DNA of 5,718 nucleotides from Parcubacteria group bacterium GW2011_GWA1_47_8 (GCA_000996605.1 LCOP01000041.1:1-5718); one strand, 5' to 3'. Numbered from the stretch's first letter, positions 1 to 5,432 are shown. The notes: a model not told the origin generated them from the sequence alone. Numbers and translations: made by a program.

Positions 1-20
1 AGACATTTATACTTGTGTTC

Positions 21-53
21 ATAGTAAAGGGCACCTACGGTGCCCTTTACTAT
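21..53. repeat. Perfect hairpin, 15-bp stem with 3-nt loop
   Basis: Positions 21-35 are exactly complementary to 39-53, with loop TAC. There is no T-run on either side, so this is not a canonical intrinsic terminator. It lies just left of the transposase remnant. It could be the end of an upstream transcription unit outside the window or belong to the insertion sequence's left flank. The perfect pairing is seen directly; the role is not known. Confidence 0.7.
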
Positions 54-96
54 TGTAGTATGAAAATGAGGAGAAAGGGAGTTTCGTAATTCAAAG

Positions 97-247
97 TACG
101 TACTCAAGACAGGGTGCCAGTGGAGCGCGCTCCCGCACGACTATCCAAAATACAAAACAGTCCACGCGCATTTTATGAAATGGAGTGAAGAAAAGAAGGT
201 AAGCAAGAAAAAACAACCGAGCACTTTAGAGCAGGTTTTAAAAAAAA
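97..247 (+). pseudogene. N-terminal fragment of IS5-family transposase, out of frame with the rest
   Basis: Frame starting at 97 reads YVLKTGCQWSALPHDYP and then a segment ending in STLEQVLKK. The motif YxLKTGCQWxxLPxDxP is the characteristic N-terminal region of IS1031/IS427-group transposases, where it precedes the catalytic domain. The frame has no start codon between the stop at 67-69 and this motif, and it terminates at 307-309. The continuation of the protein lies in the frame of the next feature. The switch point is the A8 run at 240-247, where a +1 (or -2) shift is needed. With the missing start, this part is best read as a broken gene. Confidence 0.7.
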
Positions 248-265
248 TATGTTGGAGAGGATCGT

Positions 266-769
266 TTGTTCAATGGTCGGAAAGAGAAAACAAGCATGGT
301 CATCGTTGATGCACAGAGCGTGAAAAACACTGATACCGCAAAGGAAAAAGGCTACGACGCGGGAAAGAAAGTTTCAGGAATCAAGAGGCATATTGCGGTT
401 GACACCAACGGCTTGCTTCACGGCGTTGTGGTGACTACCGCTAACGTGACCGACAGAGATGGAGCAGTTCTTGTGGCAGAAAGACACAAAGAAGATTTTT
501 CTGAGGTACAAAAAATGTTGGCTGATGGTGGGTACACAGGAGAGAAGTTTGCTCAAGAAATTAAGCGACTCATTCGCGCAGAGGTTGAAGTGGTAAAAAG
601 AAGTGAATTACATACGTTCAAGGTAATACCCAAAAGATGGGTAGTTGAACGTTCTTTTGCATGGCTGGAGAAATGCAGGAGGCTGTGGAAGAATTGTGAA
701 AGAAAATTATCAACAAGTCGCCAAATGGTCATACTGGCGTTCGTATCTTTGCTTATGAGAAGGGGTTAA
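266..769 (+). CDS. IS5-family DDE transposase, catalytic part (ORF-B-like fragment)
   Basis: This 167-residue frame encodes nearly the whole RNase-H-like DDE domain of an IS5-family transposase of the IS1031/IS427 type, the enzyme that cuts and joins DNA ends. Catalytic residues are visible as D15 (IVDAQSVKNTD), D87 (ADGGYTG) and E128 (KRWVVERSFAWLEKCRRLWK). The GYDAGKKVSGIKRHIAVDT segment is also diagnostic. The start used is TTG at 266, preceded by GGAGAGG at 254-260 with 5-nt spacing. The homologous protein nevertheless continues upstream without a break (YVGED at 248-262), so the frame is really the second half of a frameshifted gene. Full-length relatives carry about 80-100 more N-terminal residues. 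Activity alone is unlikely. The gene runs opposite to every other gene here. Confidence 0.85.
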   Translation: MFNGRKEKTSMVIVDAQSVKNTDTAKEKGYDAGKKVSGIKRHIAVDTNGLLHGVVVTTANVTDRDGAVLVAERHKEDFSEVQKMLADGGYTGEKFAQEIKRLIRAEVEVVKRSELHTFKVIPKRWVVERSFAWLEKCRRLWKNCERKLSTSRQMVILAFVSLLMRRG

Positions 770-785
770 AAGATAGTGGATGGGT

Positions 786-810
786 TCTAAGGGCATCCCT
801 TGGATTTTTT
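786..810 (+). terminator. Intrinsic terminator after transposase
   Basis: An 8-bp stem (786-793 with 797-804, one G-U pair, loop CAT) is followed directly by six T residues at 805-810. It lies 17 nt past the transposase stop, on the + strand. Alternatively this hairpin is part of the right end of the insertion sequence. Confidence 0.55.
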
Positions 811-814
811 AAAC

Positions 815-841
815 ACCCAACTCTATTGTCGGGTATTTTTT
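815..841. terminator. Second terminator-like hairpin between converging genes
   Basis: ACCCAAC (815-821) and GTCGGGT (828-834) form a 7-bp stem with one mismatch on the + strand, followed by T6 at 836-841. On the - strand the mismatch becomes a G-U pair and the hairpin lies 15 nt past the tRNA-Gly end, followed by TTT. It could therefore serve as a weak bidirectional terminator between the transposase and the tRNA. Confidence 0.4.
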
Positions 842-848
842 ATCGTTA

Positions 849-919
849 TGCGGGATGGGAGAATCGAACTCCCGATTTCAGTTTGGAAAACTGAAGTTAT
901 ACCATTTAACTAATCCCGC
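849..919 (-). tRNA. tRNA-Gly (anticodon UCC)
   Basis: The complementary strand folds into a 71-nt cloverleaf. Acceptor stem GCGGGAT pairs with ATCCCGC; the D arm is GTT/AAC with a GG-containing loop; the anticodon stem TCAGT/ACTGA holds loop TTTCCAA; a 4-nt variable region follows; the T arm GGGAG/CTCCC holds loop TTCGATT. The anticodon TCC is at 887-885. The gene decodes GGA and, by wobble, other glycine codons. The discriminator base is A and no CCA is encoded, so CCA must be added by tRNA nucleotidyltransferase. U is the usual discriminator of bacterial tRNA-Gly such as that of E. coli. Confidence 0.95.
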
Positions 920-934
920 AATATTTATGTGCCC

Positions 935-963
935 ATCTTAGCAGGATACCGCCAGTTTCGCAA
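935..963 (-). promoter_or_regulatory. Possible promoter of tRNA-Gly
   Basis: On the - strand, TTGCGA (963-958), a 17-nt spacer and TAAGAT (940-935) lie 15 nt before the tRNA. The -35 hexamer is the same as the one proposed for the kinase gene. The -10 matches consensus at four of six bases. The -35 falls inside the perfect palindrome at 950-977, which could make the promoter a target for a dimeric regulator. Confidence 0.35.
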
Positions 964-977
964 TTGCGAAACTGGCG
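950..977. repeat. Perfect 28-bp palindrome
   Basis: CGCCAGTTTCGCAA at 950-963 is followed immediately by its exact reverse complement to 977. It may act as DNA (operator for a dimeric protein) or as an RNA hairpin with an AATT loop. There is no T-run on either side, so an intrinsic terminator is unlikely. It sits between the tRNA-Gly gene and the MITE-like element. Confidence 0.75.
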
Positions 978-1011
978 TGAAGTTAATTATCCCCTTCCCT
1001 CCTCTTATACC

Positions 1012-1171
1012 ATTACCATCCCCTATTAAGTCCTTCGTGTAATTTTGCTAAAAATTTCGTGCGAGACGAGAAGAAAAAAAATATGAAGCGTATTGAAATA
1101 TGCTGAAGATTTTTCTTAAAGTCGCAGCCGAAATTTTTAGCAAAATGCGAAGAGGTTAATGGGGGATAGTA
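1012..1171. mobile_element. MITE-like palindromic element with 7-bp flanking direct repeats
   Basis: The 160-bp segment folds almost entirely on itself. Its outer arms (1012-1037 and 1148-1171) are imperfect. The inner arms 1042-1059 and 1129-1146 are an exact 18-bp inverted repeat. Pairing then resumes at 1061-1064/1122-1125, 1071-1078/1110-1117 and 1087-1093/1098-1104, ending in a UGAA loop. The flanks are exact direct repeats TTATACC at 1005-1011 and 1172-1178, as expected for a target-site duplication. There is no coding sequence. The right repeat contains the stop codon of the response regulator, so insertion would have left that protein intact. A 7-bp duplication differs from the 2-4 bp usual for IS5 relatives, so the neighbouring IS is probably not its driver. 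A structured RNA or transcript-end hairpin is the alternative reading. Confidence 0.55.
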
Positions 1172-2083
1172 TTATACCCCTGTCACCGTGCGTACCTTCG
1201 TGACGATCTCATCAAGCGTAAAGTTTGCTTTCACCATAAAGTCTTTCGCGCCAAGCGCCATCGCCCGGTCAACGTCTTCTTTTTGGCCAAGGTTGCTCAA
1301 AATAATAACGGGGACGTCTGCAAGCTTCGGATCCTCTTTGATACGCGCAAGGATCTCAAACCCACTCACTCCCGGCAAGATGAGGTCGAGAAGAATGATG
1401 CTTGGTTTCTTTTTCTCAAGAATCTCAAACGCCACACGCGCTTCGATTGCGTTTTCCACCACAAACCCTTCGTTTAAAAGTTTGCGCACAAGAAGTTCAC
1501 GGAGGAATTTGTCGTCCTCAACGACAAGAATAAACACGGTCGGAGCATTTACGGGAGTTTGCGCAGAAGCACTACCAGAAGTACTTTGCCCCGGAGTAGC
1601 TACTGGTGCTTGCGCTACACTTGCGACAGGAGCGGGAGTCGTCGTTCCCTCCGCGACACCCCCCACCATTTGCGTGCGAATATCCCACCCTGCCTTGCCT
1701 TGGTCTTTACCTTCCAATATGTTTTTTACTTTTTCGAGTACTTCGTTCGGATCAAAAACCGCTTTGATGAGGAAGTCCCGCGCACCAAGTTCCCGTGCAC
1801 GCTCAACCTCTACAGGTTGTCCGGAATTTGAAATGATGATGATCGGAATGTCTTTGAGTGCCGGGTCGGCATGAAGTTCTTCGAGTACTTGCATTCCTCC
1901 TTTGCGCGGCATAATGATATCGAGAAGTATCATGTCAGGCCGACGCGCGCGAATCTTCTCCATGGCAATGATACCATCCTCAGCACGATCAACAGAAAAC
2001 CCGCTTCGTTCGAGCTTCTCAAATAACACATCCCGCAAAATTGCATCATCTTCTACAATAATAATTTTCTTTTTTTCATCCAT
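1172..2083 (-). CDS. Double receiver-domain response regulator without output domain
   Basis: This 303-residue protein holds two complete CheY-like receiver domains in tandem and nothing else. REC1 (about 6-124) shows the acidic pair D12/D13, phospho-acceptor D55 (MILLDIIMP), S85 and K107. REC2 (about 183-303) shows D190/D191, D233 (IILLDLILPG), S263 and K285. Both also keep the aromatic at K-3 (F104, F282). The linker, about 129-181, is rich in Ala, Pro, Thr, Ser and Gln and is probably flexible. No DNA-binding, enzymatic or membrane segment is present, so the protein most likely works as a phosphotransfer or protein-binding module in the cytoplasm. The kinase gene ends 53 nt upstream on the same strand, making it the obvious phosphodonor. 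The ATG at 2083 gives the full first domain; no Shine-Dalgarno sequence precedes it. The stop TAA lies within the direct repeat flanking the MITE-like element. Confidence 0.93.
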   Translation of the reverse strand: MDEKKKIIIVEDDAILRDVLFEKLERSGFSVDRAEDGIIAMEKIRARRPDMILLDIIMPRKGGMQVLEELHADPALKDIPIIIISNSGQPVEVERARELGARDFLIKAVFDPNEVLEKVKNILEGKDQGKAGWDIRTQMVGGVAEGTTTPAPVASVAQAPVATPGQSTSGSASAQTPVNAPTVFILVVEDDKFLRELLVRKLLNEGFVVENAIEARVAFEILEKKKPSIILLDLILPGVSGFEILARIKEDPKLADVPVIILSNLGQKEDVDRAMALGAKDFMVKANFTLDEIVTKVRTVTGV

Positions 2084-2112
2084 AAATATTTATAAGGTGT
2101 TGCTACTAGTAT

Positions 2113-2118
2113 ATTATA
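2113..2118 (-). promoter_or_regulatory. Possible -10 box of the response regulator gene
   Basis: A perfect TATAAT (2118-2113) lies in the short gap after the kinase stop, 29 nt before the response regulator ATG. No good -35 is found at 16-18 nt spacing; the nearest TTG-type hexamer (TTGCCT) is 20 nt away. The gap is very AT-rich, so chance occurrence is possible. The regulator may be co-transcribed with the kinase and also have its own weak promoter. Confidence 0.3.
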
Positions 2119-2136
2119 TATTAAACAATTTGGGAA

Positions 2137-4053
2137 CTAGGCAACAGTCCCCTTTTCCCCTTCCTTCGCATTATTATCCAAAAACGGCACCTTTTCCTCC
2201 TTTGGCAAGAGCTCCTCGAGAAGTGGGAGGGTTACCGTAAAGGTTGTTCCCTTCCCTTCCTCCGACTCCGCCCATATTTTCCCGCCATGCTGTACGATGA
2301 TATTCCGCACAATAAAGAGTCCCAACCCCGATCCTTCTGTCTGTAAGTATATCACATTCGGGGCGCGGAAAAACTTTGAAAAGAGCTTTGAGATACTTTC
2401 CTTGGGGATACCGACGCCCGTATCCTTTATCTTGATCTCCACATAATCTCCTTTTTGTTCCACGGAAATAGTGATATGCCCCCCGGGAAGAGTGTATTTA
2501 ATCGCATTATCAACCAAGTTCTGCAAGGACAAAAGGATCTTCTCGGCATCAAATCGAAACGGTCGAATCGGATGCGCGGCGACGAGATGCACGTCGAGCC
2601 CGTGCTCCTTTGCGATAGGATCCGAATTCTGGGTTAGGATTTGAATAATCCTCATAATATCATCTTCCGCAAACGTATATTTGAATTTTCCATTTTCAAT
2701 ACGCGATACATTCAAGAGGTCATTTACCAATTGAATCATCTTCTCATTGGTCTCATACCCGCGCTTGAGCATACTGCGCTGTTCGTCAGTGAGCGGACCC
2801 AAATCTTCTTCAACAATGAGCTTGAGCACCCATTTCACACCCGCAAGCGGCGTGCGGAGCTGATGCGCCACCACAGAAAGGAAATCCGATTTCATTTGAT
2901 CAAACTCGCGCAAGTTGGACAACATTGTGTTGAATACGTCCGCAAAGCGCCCCATCTCATCATGAGACTTGTATACAATCGTCTGATTCAAATCGCCCTG
3001 AGAAACACGCTCCGCCACCAGAGAAAACTTTTTAATCGGTCTCGTCACCGTGAAGCGCAGGATAATCGAGAGAACAAAGAGGAGCACTGCCATGACACCA
3101 ATCGCGATTTCGATCAAGCGAACTTTCATGGCAGTCACCTTTTTTTCATATGCGGCAATAAGAATGTGCGCCTCCGTAACTCCGATAATCTTCGTCTGTC
3201 CACTTGCTGAAGTAGCGACAATCGGCATAATTCGAACAATCACCCTTTCTTCTTCGTGGACGCGTTCATAGGTCGATTCCTTGAGCTCCCCCGACAATAC
3301 CCCCTCACGAGAACGTCTGTACTCAACCGAATCATTATCAAATTCTCCATCCTTATCGCCGGTGTTGGCGATAATATTTGCCTTATCATCAAAAACAATA
3401 AGATCATGGAAAAACTCGTAGAGATCTACCTTATTGCTAATATCCTTCATCACCTTAATATTCTCATTTCTCGTCAAAACGATTGAACGAATATCCTGTG
3501 CAATGCTTGTCGAAATAAGACTGATTAATTTCTGTGCATTGGTGACATCCTCTTTGGACTTTGACCGTGCCGCAACCTCGACTTCGGCAACGCCAATAAC
3601 GGGAGACTTCTTGTCTCCGTCCTTAAGGTAAATCGGGAAATATTGCTTAATTTTATAAAATGATTTTTGAGGAGTTTGGATATCAAAGGGATTTCCGGTC
3701 TCAATAACCCGCTTAATGTTCTCCAAAACATCTGCGGGCGCCCACGCACCGACAAGCGTATGATCTGTCGCCGCGGCATGTTGGCCGTTTGTATTGGTAA
3801 CATTGATATATTGTATCCCCTCCGTTGCGCTCAGCTTATCAACCTTCTCTTGCAATTGTCCGCGCGCCTCTTCGAGTTGTACGAACATGCGCTCGATATT
3901 GCTGTGCAAAATGTCTACCGAGGTATTCGCATCATTCACCACTTGATTTTTGATTGTGGCAGACTCAACGCTGAAGATAACCCAGAACGCACCAGAAAGA
4001 ACAGCACCGATGGTGACAAGTAAAATAATATTAATTTTTGTCCCCAGGCTCAT
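2137..4053 (-). CDS. Membrane sensor histidine kinase (HAMP-HisKA-HATPase_c)
   Basis: This 638-residue protein autophosphorylates on histidine in response to a signal and passes the phosphate to a response regulator. In order it has TM1 at about 8-28, a large extracytoplasmic sensor region (29-311) and TM2 at about 313-333. HAMP spans about 334-385 (P339, DEMG at 365-368). HisKA spans about 386-455, with H397 in the H-box VVAHQLRTPL. The ATPase domain shows the N box N512/N516, G1 DTGVGIP (544-550), F box F561/F562 and G2 GSGLGL (574-579). A charged tail follows to 638. The sensor looks like two PAS/Cache-like halves, each with a pair of strands ending in an IGV motif (near 153-155 and 290-292); this is inferred. 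The residue after the phospho-His is Q398, not the usual Glu/Asp. The ATG at 4053 starts just before TM1. The response regulator follows after 53 nt. Closest resemblance, from memory, is to Parcubacteria kinases. Confidence 0.95.
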   Translation of the reverse strand: MSLGTKINIILLVTIGAVLSGAFWVIFSVESATIKNQVVNDANTSVDILHSNIERMFVQLEEARGQLQEKVDKLSATEGIQYINVTNTNGQHAAATDHTLVGAWAPADVLENIKRVIETGNPFDIQTPQKSFYKIKQYFPIYLKDGDKKSPVIGVAEVEVAARSKSKEDVTNAQKLISLISTSIAQDIRSIVLTRNENIKVMKDISNKVDLYEFFHDLIVFDDKANIIANTGDKDGEFDNDSVEYRRSREGVLSGELKESTYERVHEEERVIVRIMPIVATSASGQTKIIGVTEAHILIAAYEKKVTAMKVRLIEIAIGVMAVLLFVLSIILRFTVTRPIKKFSLVAERVSQGDLNQTIVYKSHDEMGRFADVFNTMLSNLREFDQMKSDFLSVVAHQLRTPLAGVKWVLKLIVEEDLGPLTDEQRSMLKRGYETNEKMIQLVNDLLNVSRIENGKFKYTFAEDDIMRIIQILTQNSDPIAKEHGLDVHLVAAHPIRPFRFDAEKILLSLQNLVDNAIKYTLPGGHITISVEQKGDYVEIKIKDTGVGIPKESISKLFSKFFRAPNVIYLQTEGSGLGLFIVRNIIVQHGGKIWAESEEGKGTTFTVTLPLLEELLPKEEKVPFLDNNAKEGEKGTVA

Positions 4054-4062
4054 GTGGTTTTA

Positions 4063-4091
4063 ATTATATCGTCAAACAAGAAGTATCGCAA
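4063..4091 (-). promoter_or_regulatory. Promoter of the kinase-regulator unit, near-leaderless
   Basis: On the - strand TTGCGA (4091-4086) is followed after exactly 17 nt by consensus TATAAT (4068-4063). Only 9 nt separate the -10 from the ATG at 4053, so transcription starting 6-8 nt downstream would give a leader of about 1-3 nt. The gap contains no Shine-Dalgarno sequence, in keeping with leaderless translation. Confidence 0.6.
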
Positions 4092-4152
4092 ACACAATGG
4101 TGTTTATGATCTCTATACCGACGATATATAGTACTCTATGAATCAAAATCCC

Positions 4153-4168
4153 TGCGGCAGAGACCGCA
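4153..4168 (-). terminator. Weak hairpin downstream of the formyltransferase gene
   Basis: TGCGG and CCGCA form a 5-bp GC-rich stem with a 6-nt loop, about 72 nt past the stop of the formyltransferase. On the - strand only a TTTT run (4150 and below, after GGGA) follows. It may attenuate transcription before the kinase promoter, but it is short. The rest of the 187-nt gap between the two genes shows only the kinase promoter. Confidence 0.25.
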
Positions 4169-4240
4169 AGAAAACGAGTTGTAACATCCGAATGTCATAC
4201 TCGATATCCCTCGAACAAACCCCCGTCACGAAAGAGTGTT

Positions 4241-5035
4241 TTACGCACCACGCTCATGCTCATAAAACCCCTGCTCCCAATAAAGCATTTTTTTTGCAAG
4301 TTTGTAACGAGTTGTTGGTGTCCAATCTTTAAACAAAAAATTTTCCGAACGTGATATATCCTGCACTTGCGCCGACAGAGTCTCTCTACGAAAAAGTCGT
4401 ACTGCGATATCAAGACACTGTGCGATAGCTCTATCATGCAAATCACGGAACATTTCTCTGGGCGGTTTTTTTAAATCAGCAACGACAACATCGAGAATCC
4501 TTCCCGCATCCACCTTTTCTTCCGCATAATGAATGGTTGCCCCGATGTGTGCGGTATCTTCGTGAAGCACGGCGCATTGATTAGCTAGTTTGCCCCGATA
4601 ATAAGGACAGTAGCCCATGTGTAAATTAATGGTCTTATTTGCAGTCTTGAGGATGCGTGGTGCAAGCACTGAACTTCCCCAAACAACTATGAGATTAGGC
4701 GAGAGTTTCTGAAGCACGGCGTAGACCTCATCACTATTTACCGAATCAACTTCCATTACATTAGGAATATACTCCTCTGGATCTCCGACAGTATACTCCC
4801 GAAAATACTCGAGTGTTTGTTTGGCATTACTCAGTCTCAAAAGAAATCCGTACCACAATTCTCGCGGAAAATTGCGTAGTCCAACAGTCTGCCTTAGGCG
4901 CCCCATACGCTCGATGAATGAAGTGTGTTTTGGTCTCTGCACGATGACCAAATCCACACCATGTGTCCTTTTGTGAAGTGTGTTTGCAAACTGCTTTTTC
5001 ACATCTCCGGGAATGGTGATAAGTACAATGCCCAT
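4241..5035 (-). CDS. Formyltransferase-family protein, possibly sugar N-formyltransferase
   Basis: This 264-residue protein has the formyl_trans_N fold, whose members transfer a formyl group from N10-formyl-tetrahydrofolate to an amine. The core runs from about 112 to 190. It includes LIVVWGSSVLAP (115-126), then N137 and H139 in INLHMGYCPYYRG, and D176 in GATIHYAEEKVDAGRIL. These match the Asn-His-Asp catalytic set of the family. The C-terminal domain typical of methionyl-tRNA formyltransferase is absent, and the region before the core is short and basic. Together these point to the group found in surface-polysaccharide loci, acting on an amino-sugar nucleotide, rather than to Fmt or PurN. 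The substrate cannot be read from the sequence. The ATG at 5035 has no Shine-Dalgarno sequence; TATAAG at 5045-5040 lies only 4 nt upstream but lacks a -35. No sugar-pathway genes are seen in the window. Confidence 0.8.
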   Translation of the reverse strand: MGIVLITIPGDVKKQFANTLHKRTHGVDLVIVQRPKHTSFIERMGRLRQTVGLRNFPRELWYGFLLRLSNAKQTLEYFREYTVGDPEEYIPNVMEVDSVNSDEVYAVLQKLSPNLIVVWGSSVLAPRILKTANKTINLHMGYCPYYRGKLANQCAVLHEDTAHIGATIHYAEEKVDAGRILDVVVADLKKPPREMFRDLHDRAIAQCLDIAVRLFRRETLSAQVQDISRSENFLFKDWTPTTRYKLAKKMLYWEQGFYEHERGA

Positions 5036-5135
5036 ATATCTTATACCTTAGCTTACTAGTTAAGCCGCCGTTAATCAAGCGAATTTCTCCACTCAATGTT
5101 GTGCTGTGCTCTACGCGCCCCATAGCAAAAGCCTG

Positions 5136-5207
5136 AATTCATAGCTTGGTAGGAAAATTCCCCCGCGCGCTTGCGCGTGTGGGAATTTTCTGACCAAGTT
5201 ATGAATT
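5136..5207. repeat. Long hairpin, 34-nt arms with 4-nt loop
   Basis: Positions 5136-5169 pair with 5174-5207 around the loop CTTG. The stem contains three G-U pairs when read as + strand RNA (5144/5199, 5152/5191, 5165/5178) and two true mismatches (5151/5192, 5163/5180). Those G-U pairs become C-A mismatches on the - strand. No T-run follows on either side and no clear flanking direct repeat is seen. It may be a small palindromic repeat element or a structured RNA. Confidence 0.65.
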
Positions 5208-5227
5208 GTGCAGAATACTTGAATTAG

Positions 5228-5305
5228 TCCGAACCGCTTTCGCCGCCACAGGCGGCGAGGAAGTCCCCCCGCGAAAATTCGGAAAGGCGGCGGAGCCGCA
5301 CGAAT
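5228..5305. repeat. GC-rich region with two competing hairpins
   Basis: CGCCGCC (5241-5247) pairs exactly with GGCGGCG (5251-5257), extendable by 3 bp. TCCGAA (5228-5233) can pair with TTCGGA (5278-5283) and enclose it. That outer stem overlaps a second hairpin, ATTCG (5277-5281) with CGAAT (5301-5305) around GCGGC/GCCGC (5287-5291/5295-5299). The two folds exclude each other. The role is unknown. Confidence 0.45.
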
Positions 5306-5324
5306 GACAATTTCAAGTTTTTCT

Positions 5325-5346
5325 AATGAGTTAAGATTAACTCATT
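5325..5346. repeat. Perfect inverted repeat, 10-bp arms with 2-nt centre
   Basis: AATGAGTTAA at 5325-5334 is the exact reverse complement of 5337-5346, around a GA centre. Because a 2-nt loop cannot form cleanly in RNA, it is more plausible as a protein-binding DNA palindrome or part of a larger fold. It abuts the next hairpin with one base between. Confidence 0.6.
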
Positions 5347-5347
5347 T

Positions 5348-5387
5348 CAGTAAATTTTTCAATCGCAAATTATTGAAAAATTTACTG
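5348..5387. repeat. Perfect hairpin, 16-bp stem with 8-nt loop
   Basis: Positions 5348-5363 are exactly complementary to 5372-5387, around loop CGCAAATT. The stem is AT-rich. There is no terminal T-run on either strand. It is the fourth structured unit in the 458-nt non-coding interval between the formyltransferase gene and the gene at the right edge; no coding sequence is seen in that interval. Confidence 0.65.
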
Positions 5388-5432
5388 CTTTGGCGGCAAA
5401 TTCTTTATGAAAATTCTTAACTCAATAAATAT

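Larger units (their letters stand above)
60..810 (+). mobile_element. Degenerate IS5-family (IS1031/IS427-like) insertion sequence
   Basis: The span holds transposase coding sequence in two frames and ends at a terminator-like hairpin. An ATG at 60 opens a nine-codon frame (MKMRRKGVS, then TAA) that resembles the basic N-terminal start of such transposases. It stops before the recognisable domain, which suggests a deletion of the first roughly 40-50 codons. I could not define terminal inverted repeats or a target duplication, so the borders are approximate. The element is probably immobile unless helped in trans. Confidence 0.55.

Noticed and set aside
21..804. AAGGG-containing hairpins near both ends of the IS remnant as terminal inverted repeats
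   Set aside because: The similarity is limited to about five bases on each side and no target duplication is seen.
1018..1167. G-U pairing bias as proof of + strand RNA selection
   Set aside because: Counting all imperfect pairs gives about three in favour of + and two in favour of -, which is not informative.
1188..1874. Long + strand open frame of 228 codons
   Set aside because: It lies wholly antisense to the double-receiver gene, whose both domains are unmistakable. The composition is Ser/Arg-rich and low in complexity, typical of a shadow frame.
4195..4446. - strand open frame of 83 codons at the formyltransferase end
   Set aside because: It is a shifted-frame shadow of the formyltransferase C-terminus with no motif.
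4827..5123. - strand open frame of 98 codons upstream of the formyltransferase
   Set aside because: It mostly overlaps the N-terminal part of the formyltransferase in another phase and shows no recognisable motif.
5136..5207. Second MITE with target-site duplication
   Set aside because: The hairpin is good, but only a 4-base GAAT match could be found near its ends, which is expected by chance.
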